Source: Polaromonas sp. (GTDB lineage: Bacteria; Pseudomonadota; Gammaproteobacteria; Burkholderiales; Burkholderiaceae_C). Taken from it: 34,445 bases of DNA. The DNA lies in the NCBI RefSeq assembly GCF_030689685.1, contig NZ_JAUYEY010000073.1, positions 1 to 34,445 of the forward strand, in the 5' to 3' direction. The notes under the pieces are model-generated. The model saw only the letters and a list, made by a program, of their open reading frames with translations. It searched no databases and was not told the DNA's origin. The position numbers and the translations under genes are program-made. Shown here piece by piece: positions 7,087-13,964 of this stretch (positions are counted from its first letter, which is position 1; the number at the start of each line of letters is the position of its first letter).

Positions 7087-7094
7087 GGCTTGCC

Positions 7095-7727
7095 TCAGGC
7101 TTTGTATTTGATGGAGCAGCCATAAGCGCGGCTGGACGCCACGCTCAGCGGTTTGCCCGCCAGCGCTTCGTTCAGGCCCTGACGCACGTAGTTGGTGGCG
7201 GTTTTGATGTCGTCCACCTGCGCCGAAGCAATACTGTCAATCGCTCCGGCATAAACCAGACGACCCTGTGGGCTGACGATGTACATGTGCGGGGTGGTTC
7301 TGGCGCCGTAGAGCTGGCCGATTTTTCCCGACTCGTCCATCAGGGTGGCTGAAGGCAGCGCCTGCTTTTCCGTCATCCAGCTGGCGAGTTTGAGCGGGAC
7401 CAGGTAGTCGCCGCTGCCGGTTTCGGTCGAATTGACGGCGAGCCAGACCACGCCTTTGCCGGTGAATTCTTTTTGCAGGCTTTGCATGTTGCCGCGGTAA
7501 TGTTTTTGCACGAACGGACAGCCGGGATTGGTCCATTCCAGCACCACCAGCTTGCCCTTGAAGTCGCTGAGCTTGCGGGTTTTGCCGCTGGTGTCGGTGG
7601 TAGAAAAATCCGGCGCGGCCTGGCCAACGGTGGCAGCGGCAAAAGCCGGACTGGTTAGTGACAGCGCCAACGGCGCCAGCACCAGGGACCCGGAAAAAAC
7701 ACGGCGATTGATGAAACGGTTCTGCAT
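7095..7727 (-). CDS. Exported thioredoxin-fold (redoxin/AhpC-TSA) protein
   Basis: About 210 residues. The N-terminus MQNRFINRRVFSGSLVLAPLALSLTSPAFA is a signal peptide with a twin-arginine-like RRVFSGS, cleaved after AFA. The mature domain is a thioredoxin fold (VGQAAPDFSTTDTSGKTRKLSDFKGKLVVLEW) with NPGCPFVQKHY at the peroxiredoxin-like active site, i.e. a single cysteine rather than CxxC. A second cysteine appears only near the C-terminus (YGCSIKY). I chose the ATG at 7727, preceded by AAGAAGTGG; a GTG at 7736 is also possible. It lies just downstream of dsbD on the same strand, which fits a shared envelope redox role. Confidence 0.88.
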   Translation of the reverse strand: MQNRFINRRVFSGSLVLAPLALSLTSPAFAAATVGQAAPDFSTTDTSGKTRKLSDFKGKLVVLEWTNPGCPFVQKHYRGNMQSLQKEFTGKGVVWLAVNSTETGSGDYLVPLKLASWMTEKQALPSATLMDESGKIGQLYGARTTPHMYIVSPQGRLVYAGAIDSIASAQVDDIKTATNYVRQGLNEALAGKPLSVASSRAYGCSIKYKA

Positions 7728-7751
7728 GGCATCCACTTCTTGAAAGTGTAC

Positions 7752-9908
7752 TTACAGCTTGGCCAGCTCGGCCCGGACATCATCAACAGACAAAATTTCC
7801 GACAGCACCACGGGCGCCCGGCCGGGCTTGTAAATCACATACAGCGGCACGCCGCTGCGCCCCAGCTGCGCCAGTGCTGCGGTGATGGCCGGGTCGCGCC
7901 GGGTCCAGTCGGCGCGCAGCAGCACCACCTTCTTCGCATCGATATCGGCCAGCACCGCAGGGTCGGCCAGCGTGGTTATTTTGTTGTACTGGCAGGTCAC
8001 GCACCAGGCGGCGGTGAAATCGACAAACACGCTTTGCCCCTGCGCTGTGAGTTGCTCGACCCGGCCCGGCTCCCAGGCTTGCCAGCGGCTGGACGGGGCC
8101 GTGGCTGCGACGCCGGCGGCTTCCAGGGGTTTGATAACATTTTGGCCGATAGCCCATATACCGACTGCGCCAAGCGCTATTGAAAACGTAGCAGCCAGCG
8201 TCCGGGTGCGGCCCTTGAGGGTCAGCGACCAGAGCACCAGCGCCATCAACACCAGCAAGCCCAGCAGCGCACCCGCGCCGTCGATGCCGCTTTGCTGGCC
8301 CAGCACCCAGACCAGCCAGGCGACGGTGCCAAACATCGGGAAAGCCATCAGCCGCCGGAAGGTCAGCATCCACGCGCCGGGGCGCGGCAGCGCGCGTGCC
8401 ACGGCGGGCACCGCGCTGGCGACGAGGTAAGGCAAGGCCATGCCAATGCCGATCGCACCGAACACTGCCAGCGCCTGTATTGCCGGCAGGCCGAGGGCAT
8501 AACCGAGCGCCGCACCCATGAAAGGCGCGGTGCAGGGCGAGGCAATCGCGGTGGCCAGCACCCCTGTCAGAAAGGAATTGAGCGTCGGGTTCTTGGTCTG
8601 CAGGCTGGCCACGCGGCTGGGCAGGAAGCTGCCAAATTCAAACAGACCCGCCAGATTCAGGCCGATCAGCGTGAACAGCACCGCCAGCGCCGCCACCACC
8701 GCCGGGCTTTGCAATTGAAAGCCCCAGCCCAATTGTTCGCCGGCCGAGCGCAAGCCCAGCAGCAGCGCGCCCAGCGCCAGGAAGGACAGCACCACCCCGG
8801 CGCTGTAAGCCAGCCCGCCGCTCAGGCGGGCGGCTTGACTTTTTTGCTGCGCAAAACTCATCACCTTGATGGCCAGCACGGGAAATACGCAGGGCATCAG
8901 GTTCAGGATCATCCCGCCCAGCAGCGCACCCAGCAGGGCGGCAAACAGGCCCAGCGGCGCTGTGCTGCTGCCCGTGGGCGCAGCGCCCAGGGCCGCATTG
9001 GCCTTGAGGGCGGCCTCCAGTGCGGGCGACACGGTAGCGGCTGCGGCGACAGCGGGCCAGTCGCCCTTGACCGGCGCTTCGATGCGCACGGCCTGCTTCT
9101 CATAGGCCAGCACCAGTGGCATCATGCGCGGGCTTTCGCTGCGCTGGCCAGAGAGCGGCACCTGCGCCGTCCAGACCGCGCCTTGCCAGGCCTGCTGCCA
9201 AGGCGCAGCGGGCTCAATCACGCTGCCGGTTTCGGGATAAAACTCCAGTGTTTTGCCCTGAAACGCAGCGGGCAAACCGCGCAGCGCGACCTGGATGGAC
9301 TTCGGTCCGACTTCAATCTGGCTGCCGGTACCGGCCAGCGGCTTCGGGCTGGCGGCAAAAGCCGCCGAAAAAATGCCACTGCTTGAACCGGTGGAACTGC
9401 GCACCGGAATCTGCAGCGCAAACTCGCCTTCTTGCGGAATACATTCCTGCTTGCAGATCAGCCAGGCCGCCTTGAGCTTGATGTTCAGTTGTGACGCGCC
9501 AAAGGCCGGGGAGACCGTCAGCGGAACCGGCAGCAGCACGGTGTTTTCATAACCGTAGTTGGCCAGTGTGCCTACCGGTATTTTTTTCGGCGTGGGCCAG
9601 GCGATGTCACCGGCGCTGATGCCTGCGGGCAGGGTCCATTCCAGCACGGTGGGCAGGCCGGAGTCGCCAGAATTCTTCCAGTAGGTGTGCCACTCGGGCG
9701 CATGGGCCAGTTGCAGGCCGACCCAGACCTGCTTGCCGGGCTCAACCCCGTCGGGTGCCCAGGCCAGCAATTCGGCGCGTACCTGGTCGGTGGTCACCAC
9801 GGCGCTCACCGTGGCCTTGTTTGTGAAGCTGATTTGGCCTGTAGCCCACGTCGGTATTGCGTAGACAGCTATCAAAAACAGAGCAGATAAAAAACGGTGA
9901 AGGGGCAT
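7752..9908 (-). CDS. dsbD: Thiol:disulfide interchange protein DsbD
   Basis: About 718 residues from the ATG at 9908; the frame stays open upstream, but the extra part has no signal character. DsbD carries electrons from cytosolic thioredoxin across the inner membrane to periplasmic DsbC/DsbE-type proteins. Seen in order: a signal peptide (LFLIAVYAIPTWATGQ), an N-terminal periplasmic domain with LICKQEC, a membrane domain with CVFPVLAIKVMSFA and ASPCTAPFMGAALGYAL carrying the paired redox cysteines, and a C-terminal thioredoxin domain with AAWCVTC. Two copies of the GCTAT/ATAGC repeat lie in this gene, one forming the signal peptide and one the last membrane segment. Neighbours: alaX upstream, redoxin downstream. 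Confidence 0.94.
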   Translation of the reverse strand: MPLHRFLSALFLIAVYAIPTWATGQISFTNKATVSAVVTTDQVRAELLAWAPDGVEPGKQVWVGLQLAHAPEWHTYWKNSGDSGLPTVLEWTLPAGISAGDIAWPTPKKIPVGTLANYGYENTVLLPVPLTVSPAFGASQLNIKLKAAWLICKQECIPQEGEFALQIPVRSSTGSSSGIFSAAFAASPKPLAGTGSQIEVGPKSIQVALRGLPAAFQGKTLEFYPETGSVIEPAAPWQQAWQGAVWTAQVPLSGQRSESPRMMPLVLAYEKQAVRIEAPVKGDWPAVAAAATVSPALEAALKANAALGAAPTGSSTAPLGLFAALLGALLGGMILNLMPCVFPVLAIKVMSFAQQKSQAARLSGGLAYSAGVVLSFLALGALLLGLRSAGEQLGWGFQLQSPAVVAALAVLFTLIGLNLAGLFEFGSFLPSRVASLQTKNPTLNSFLTGVLATAIASPCTAPFMGAALGYALGLPAIQALAVFGAIGIGMALPYLVASAVPAVARALPRPGAWMLTFRRLMAFPMFGTVAWLVWVLGQQSGIDGAGALLGLLVLMALVLWSLTLKGRTRTLAATFSIALGAVGIWAIGQNVIKPLEAAGVAATAPSSRWQAWEPGRVEQLTAQGQSVFVDFTAAWCVTCQYNKITTLADPAVLADIDAKKVVLLRADWTRRDPAITAALAQLGRSGVPLYVIYKPGRAPVVLSEILSVDDVRAELAKL
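8140..8192 (-). repeat. GCTAT-N7-ATAGC-N20-GGGCT element (in dsbD, last membrane segment)
   Basis: On the minus strand GCTAC-N7-ATAGC is followed after 20 bases by GGGCTATCGGCCAAAA. It is in the sense direction and encodes SIALGAVGIWAIGQN. Confidence 0.75.
9832..9884 (-). repeat. GCTAT-N7-ATAGC-N20-GGGCT element (in dsbD signal peptide)
   Basis: On the minus strand GCTCT-N7-ATAGC is followed after 20 bases by GGGCTACAGGCCAAAT. It is in the sense direction and encodes LIAVYAIPTWATGQI, the hydrophobic core and cleavage region of the DsbD signal peptide. It shares ATAGCTGTCTACGC with the intergenic copy at 13892. Confidence 0.8.
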
Positions 9909-9960
9909 GGTCAGGGTGTGAGCGGGGCGGGCGCCTAAAGTTCCTGCGCGGCGTGTGGGT

Positions 9961-10704
9961 TCAAGGCGCAAAGCCCAGCACCACCCGCCGCGTGGTGGCG
10001 CTTTTCTTTTCAATTTTGGTGACAATCACCGCGCCAATTTCAGCCGTGTTGGCCACATGGGTGCCACCGCAGGGCTGCAGGTCAATCATCTGTTCAGTAC
10101 CTGCACCACCAATACGGATGGTGCGCACGTGGCCGCTGCCGCGCGGCGGCTGCACACTCATGCTTTTGACCAGCGCCGGGTTGGCATCGAGCTCGGCATC
10201 GCTGATGCTGCCCACCACCAATGGATGTGCTGCAGCCACCAGCCGCGTAATGCCTGCCGTCAGTTCGTCCTTGTCCAGCGGGTCCGTCATGTTGAAATCC
10301 AGCCGCGCGTAGTCGGGCGTGATCGAGCAGCCGTTGACCAGCTGCGGCACCAGATGGCACAGCAAGTGGGTGGTGGTGTGAAAACGCATCAGCCGGTGCC
10401 GGCGCGCCCAGTCAATGCGGGCGGTGATACTGTCGCCGACCTGCAGGCCGTGTTGCAGCAGCGGGTCTGGCAGGTGGCAGATGGCCTCGGTGAATTGCCC
10501 CTGGTCGTTTTTGCCCTTGCGGGTATCGATGATGCTGATTTCACGTCCATCGGCCAGGATCAGCAGGCCCGCATCCCCCGCCTGGCCGCCGCCCATCGGG
10601 TAAAACACCGTGCGGTCCAGCACGATGCCCTGCTCGCTGATGGCGGTGACCGTGGCGCTGCATTCGGTGAGGTAAGCGTCCTTGCGAAACAGGGTTTGTG
10701 TCAT
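9961..10704 (-). CDS. Alanyl-tRNA editing protein (AlaX type)
   Basis: About 247 residues from the ATG at 10704 (MTQTLFRKDAYLTEC); fourteen upstream in-frame codons look non-coding. The protein is a stand-alone version of the AlaRS editing domain that hydrolyses mischarged Ser- or Gly-tRNA(Ala). Seen: the N-terminal beta-barrel with VLDRTVFYPMGGGQAGD, then zinc-ligand motifs HTTTHLLCH (HxxxH) and CGGTHVANTAEIG (CxxxH) near the C-terminus, which are the hallmarks of the family. The stop is about 50 bp before the dsbD start on the same strand. A terminator of the toxin gene lies upstream, so this gene probably has its own promoter. Confidence 0.94.
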   Translation of the reverse strand: MTQTLFRKDAYLTECSATVTAISEQGIVLDRTVFYPMGGGQAGDAGLLILADGREISIIDTRKGKNDQGQFTEAICHLPDPLLQHGLQVGDSITARIDWARRHRLMRFHTTTHLLCHLVPQLVNGCSITPDYARLDFNMTDPLDKDELTAGITRLVAAAHPLVVGSISDAELDANPALVKSMSVQPPRGSGHVRTIRIGGAGTEQMIDLQPCGGTHVANTAEIGAVIVTKIEKKSATTRRVVLGFAP

Positions 10705-10742
10705 GGTTGGATGATACGGCGCGCCCCGTGCCACTCCTTTTG

Positions 10743-10770
10743 CCAAAAAGAAACCCGCAGAAGCGGGTCC
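10743..10770 (-). terminator. Terminator after the YafQ-type toxin gene
   Basis: On the minus strand ACCCGC-TTCT-GCGGGT (10768-10753) is followed by TTTCTTTTT. The 6-bp stem plus T-rich tail is a good intrinsic terminator a few bases past the toxin stop. Confidence 0.8.
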
Positions 10771-10776
10771 CCAAGG

Positions 10777-11100
10777 TCAACGCCCAAACAGTTCTGAGTG
10801 GGTGCCAGCGCGAACAAAAATTACGCTGTCGACCGCAAGCCTGTAAATCAGCAGCAGATCACCTTTTGCATGACATTCCCGGTGATCTGCCCATTCGCCT
10901 TCCAGCTCATGATCCAGCCATTCGGCGGGTAGTGGCCCTTCATTGGCGATCACCAGCATCATGGCCTCTTTAAGGCGCTGCATATCCTGCTTGCCCGAGT
11001 GAGACAGTTTCTCCCAGTCTTTATCAAACTGTTTTGTGTAATCAGACTTTCTTGGCAGTGGCGCGCGCTTTGCCTTTGCCGGTTTTTTTATCGAGAGCAT
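10777..11100 (-). CDS. YafQ-type mRNA interferase toxin
   Basis: 107 residues from the ATG at 11100; an ATG at 11145 is in frame but would overlap the antitoxin more. The core DYTKQFDKDWEKLSHSGKQDMQRLKEAMMLV, then LPAEWLDHELEGEWADHRECHAKGDLLLIYRLAVDSVIFVRAGTHSELF, follows the YafQ pattern of the RelE superfamily (HxLxGxWxxxRxxHxxxDxxLIY, then RxGTHxxLF). Such toxins cleave mRNA on the ribosome. The gene overlaps the antitoxin gene by 59 bases in another frame, longer than the usual overlap, and its first 15 residues (KKPAKAKRAP...) are basic and not family-like, so an unrecognised non-ATG start further in is possible. Confidence 0.88.
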   Translation of the reverse strand: MLSIKKPAKAKRAPLPRKSDYTKQFDKDWEKLSHSGKQDMQRLKEAMMLVIANEGPLPAEWLDHELEGEWADHRECHAKGDLLLIYRLAVDSVIFVRAGTHSELFGR

Positions 11101-11356
11101 CAAAAACTTCTTTCGCAGAGCCGTAACGTGCTGCCGCCATTTCACGGGCCTCGGTCATTGCTGCAACGGTTGCTGACGTGGGCTTGCGGACCTCAAAAGG
11201 CAAACCGCCAACCTCCACCACTTGTCGCAGAAACAGCCGTATGGCACCGCTCAGGTCAAGACCCAGGTCGGCGAGCACTTCGGTAGATTGTTTCTTCAAG
11301 TCAGGCTCAATCCGCGAGCGGATTTCGGCTGACTTTCCATAAGTTGCAGTTTGCAT
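11042..11356 (-). CDS. RelB/DinJ-type antitoxin
   Basis: 104 residues from the ATG at 11356 (MQTATYGKSAEIRSRIEPDLKKQ). The N-terminal part is a ribbon-helix-helix: AEIRSRIEPDLKKQSTEVLADLGLDLSGAIRLFLRQVVEVGGLPFEV, the usual DinJ/RelB pattern ending in GLPFEV. The C-terminal half, MTEAREMAAARYGSAKEVFDALDKK, would wrap the toxin. The tail is Lys/Ala-rich. The upstream in-frame extension is translated hexamer repeat and is not protein-like. It is first in the operon and the toxin gene overlaps its 3' end. Autoregulation through the upstream repeats is likely. Confidence 0.88.
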   Translation of the reverse strand: MQTATYGKSAEIRSRIEPDLKKQSTEVLADLGLDLSGAIRLFLRQVVEVGGLPFEVRKPTSATVAAMTEAREMAAARYGSAKEVFDALDKKTGKGKARATAKKV

Positions 11357-11362
11357 AGTGTT

Positions 11363-11398
11363 CAGTGTCAGTGTTGTCGTCAGTATCAGTATCAGTGT
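11363..11398. promoter_or_regulatory. Array of six in-register hexamers upstream of the relB-like gene
   Basis: The plus strand carries CAGTGT at 11363, 11369 and 11393 and CAGTAT at 11381 and 11387, in exact 6-bp register; the hexamer at 11375 (TGTCGT) has diverged. The array begins seven bases before the antitoxin start. Ribbon-helix-helix repressors bind short repeats, so it may be the operator. It may instead be a slippage-prone microsatellite. Confidence 0.6.
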
Positions 11399-11476
11399 GT
11401 GTATGGCATCTAGTCGATATACGTAGCTGCAATGTAGCCACAAAATGACGCGTTGTCAACCTGCTCAATTGCCCGG

Positions 11477-11623
11477 CTACGTCAAAGGTCGAGTGTCCTG
11501 CCGCTCTTCAAGCTGCACCAGCACGGGGCAACCCACGGCATCCGCCAGCCGCGTCATGGTCTGCACTGACAGGTTGGCGTTGCCCCAAATCAGCCGGGTG
11601 ATGTAGCTGCGTGTGGTGCCCAT
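11477..11623 (-). pseudogene. C-terminal remnant of an HTH (XRE-like) regulator
   Basis: 48 codons from an ATG at 11623 read [32 protein letters not shown], which looks like the recognition-helix half of an XRE-type helix-turn-helix protein followed by a strand (PVLVQLEE). The first helices are missing and there is no ribosome-binding site before the ATG. Upstream sequence, antisense to the radical SAM gene, is not homologous-looking. I take it as the surviving tail of a regulator, possibly an antitoxin, cut by a rearrangement. Confidence 0.55.
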
Positions 11624-11671
11624 AAACAGAAGGAAAAAGCAGGGCTGCGGACATGCTTTGATAATACCGGC

Positions 11672-13285
11672 ATGGTTCCCACTCCAGCCGCCGAGACTGC
11701 CGCCATTGTGCTGGCCACGCTCAACGCCAAATACATCCATGCCTCGCTGGGCTTGCGCTGCCTGCTGGCCAACATGGATACCCACGGCGGCGCGGGGTTG
11801 CGGGCACAGACACAGCTGCGCGAGTTTGTCATTGGCCAGCCGGCCACACGAATCGTCGAGGAGCTGCTGGCACTGCAACCCCAGGTGATTGGCCTCGGTA
11901 TTTATATCTGGAACGTGGCGGAGACCACGCAGGTGGTGCGCCTGCTCAAGACCTTGCGGCCCGACATTCGGATCGTGCTTGGCGGCCCGGAAGTCAGCCA
12001 TGAAACCGAGCAGCAGGAGATATGCCGCCTGGCCGATCATGTGGTGACCGGCTGGGGCGATGTGAGTTTTCCCAAGCTGTGCCGCGCCTTGCTCGATGGC
12101 CCCCAGCCGCTGATGAAAGTTTTTGCCGGCGAGCAACCCGCGCTGGATGCGCTGGCTCTGCCTTACAGCGAGTACAGCGACGAAGACCTGGCGCAGCGCC
12201 TGCTGTATGTCGAGGCGTCGCGCGGCTGCCCGTTCAAGTGCGAGTTTTGCCTGAGCGCGCTGGATAAAACCGCCTGGGCGTTTGATCTTGACCTGTTCAT
12301 GGGCCAGATGGAGACCTTGTTCCGCCGTGGTGCGCGCAACTTCAAGTTTGTGGACCGCACCTTTAATCTGAAAATCGACAACTCGGTGCGCATCCTGCAG
12401 TTTTTTCTGGACCGCATGATTGCCGCGCCGGACATCTTTGTGCATTTTGAAGTGGTGCCCGACAGCCTGCCGGACCGGCTGAAAGAATTGATTGCGCAGT
12501 TTCCGGCGGGCTCGTTGCAGTTTGAAGTCGGCATCCAGAGTTTTAACCCCGAGGTGCAGCAGCGCATCTCGCGCAAACAGGACAATGCCAAGACCGCCGA
12601 GAATCTGCGCTGGCTGGTGAGCCAGAGCCAGGCCCATGTGCATGCCGACCTGATCTTTGGCCTGCCCGGCGAAACACTGGAGAGTTTTGCCGATGGCTTT
12701 GACCGCCTGTATGCCCTGGGCCCGCATGAGATTCAGTTTGGTGTGCTCAAGCGCCTGCGTGGCACGCCGATCACCCGGCACACCGCCGACTTTGCCATGG
12801 TGTATGACCCGCAGACGCCGTACACGATTTTGCAGAACAGCACCGTTGATTTTGCCGCCATGCAGCGTGTCAAACGGTTTGCGCGTTACTGGGAGATGGT
12901 GGCCAATTCCGGGCGTTTTTCCCGCAGCCTGGACCTGTTGCTGGCGCTGGGCTCCGCATTTCAAAACTTCCTGGCCTTCAGCGACTGGCTCTGGCAAACC
13001 ACCGGCAAGACCCATGAGTTCGCATTGGAAAAGCTGGTGGACCTGCTGTTCGCGCACCTGACGCAAGTGCGTGGGTTGGATGCGACCGACGTGGCTGACG
13101 CGCTGTTGGCCGACTACCGGGCCAGCGGCGCGCGGGGGCGCCCGCAAAGCCTGGTGGCGTTGCTGGGCCAGCCGCAAAAAGCAGCACTGACCGTGGCTGA
13201 GAAACACGGCGCCCAGCGACAAAGCCGCCATTTGGGGCAACAGGCTCTGCGGCTGGAGATTCAGAAGGCTGCCGCTGCCGCTTGA
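11672..13285 (+). CDS. B12-binding-domain radical SAM protein (DUF4080 type)
   Basis: 537 residues. The N-terminal cobalamin-binding-like domain (about 10-140) contains [22 protein letters not shown] and [10 protein letters not shown]...[13 protein letters not shown]. It is followed by a radical SAM domain with the cluster motif CPFKCEFC (about 188-195) and downstream [11 protein letters not shown] and [11 protein letters not shown]. The C-terminal region (about 400-500) matches the DUF4080 layout. Members are predicted iron-sulfur enzymes with unknown substrate. The last ~35 residues, [29 protein letters not shown], are low complexity. It is transcribed alone rightward, with broken genes on both sides. 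Confidence 0.9.
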   Translation: MVPTPAAETAAIVLATLNAKYIHASLGLRCLLANMDTHGGAGLRAQTQLREFVIGQPATRIVEELLALQPQVIGLGIYIWNVAETTQVVRLLKTLRPDIRIVLGGPEVSHETEQQEICRLADHVVTGWGDVSFPKLCRALLDGPQPLMKVFAGEQPALDALALPYSEYSDEDLAQRLLYVEASRGCPFKCEFCLSALDKTAWAFDLDLFMGQMETLFRRGARNFKFVDRTFNLKIDNSVRILQFFLDRMIAAPDIFVHFEVVPDSLPDRLKELIAQFPAGSLQFEVGIQSFNPEVQQRISRKQDNAKTAENLRWLVSQSQAHVHADLIFGLPGETLESFADGFDRLYALGPHEIQFGVLKRLRGTPITRHTADFAMVYDPQTPYTILQNSTVDFAAMQRVKRFARYWEMVANSGRFSRSLDLLLALGSAFQNFLAFSDWLWQTTGKTHEFALEKLVDLLFAHLTQVRGLDATDVADALLADYRASGARGRPQSLVALLGQPQKAALTVAEKHGAQRQSRHLGQQALRLEIQKAAAAA

Positions 13286-13303
13286 AACATGGCCGGCAGG
13301 TGA

Positions 13304-13744
13304 GCGCACCGAGCCGGCCAGGGTCCAGAAGTGCGGGTCGGCCAGCGGGATGTCCACCGACTGCAGCGACAACGCGTGGCCCAGTTGCCGCCAGTCGGTG
13401 GCAACCATGTTGGTGGCCGTCGGCAGGCTGGTGGCGCGGCGGAATTCGGCCATGACTTCGCGGCCCGAAAATCCTTCTTCCGCGCCGCAGGGGTCTTCGG
13501 CATAGGCCACCACGCCGCGCATGCCCCGCATCAGGCGGATCGCGTCTTTCAGCAGCCAGCCGCCGTTCGGGTCCAGCGTGACACGCGCTTTCGGAAAACG
13601 CTCGTGCAGTGCGCGCATCGCCTCGATTTTTTCCTCGCCGCGCAACACACCGCCCTTGAGCTTGAAGTCGTTGAAGCCGTAACGCGCATGCGCGGCCCCG
13701 GCCTGGCGCACGATGGCCTCGGGGCTCAAGGCCTCTTCATGGCG
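13304..13744 (-). pseudogene. gudD: Internal fragment of glucarate dehydratase
   Basis: About 147 codons whose product reads [37 protein letters not shown]..., [29 protein letters not shown] and [15 protein letters not shown], up to [13 protein letters not shown]. This is the middle of glucarate dehydratase (enolase superfamily), including the KxK-type and DPNG catalytic segments. The first ~200 residues and the C-terminal end, where the family continues past GSVR, are missing. The fragment is preceded in frame by a LacI start, and its 3' end abuts the end of the radical SAM gene. It is unlikely to be active. Confidence 0.8.
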
Positions 13745-13861
13745 CACGCGCGAAGCGGTAATGGGCGCAACGCCAGCGATGCGCGCCACGTCATGCAGCG
13801 TGACGGCGCCGCTGCCGCGTCGGCGGCTGCGGCGTGCGGGAGGGACGGCTTCTTCGCTCAT
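13745..13861 (-). pseudogene. N-terminal fragment of a LacI-type regulator fused to gudD fragment
   Basis: The first 39 codons give a basic leader ([10 protein letters not shown]) and [20 protein letters not shown], the LacI-family helix-turn-helix, which stops before the hinge helix and continues in frame with glucarate dehydratase. LacI-type genes often sit beside gud genes, so I infer that one internal deletion removed the end of the regulator and the beginning of gudD. Confidence 0.75.
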
Positions 13862-13891
13862 GCTGCGCTCCCGCTTGCCGCACCGCGGAGC

Positions 13892-13945
13892 GCTATTAAT
13901 TTAATAGCTGTCTACGCCCGCCCCACATGGGCTAGAGGCCAAAAA
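13892..13945 (+). repeat. GCTAT-N7-ATAGC-N20-GGGCT element (intergenic)
   Basis: GCTAT-N7-ATAGC, then TGTCTACGCCC and, after exactly 20 bases, GGGCTAGAGGCCAAAA. It lies between the LacI remnant and the MocR-type gene. It has both palindromes: GCTAT/ATAGC and GCCC/GGGC. Confidence 0.85.
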
Positions 13946-13964
13946 GGCTTGAAATCGTGCGCCA

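Noticed and set aside
11477..13861. A single 794-codon leftward frame
   Set aside because: Only its two ends look like protein (LacI-gudD fragment and an HTH tail). The middle is the antisense of the well-conserved radical SAM gene, so it is not one gene.
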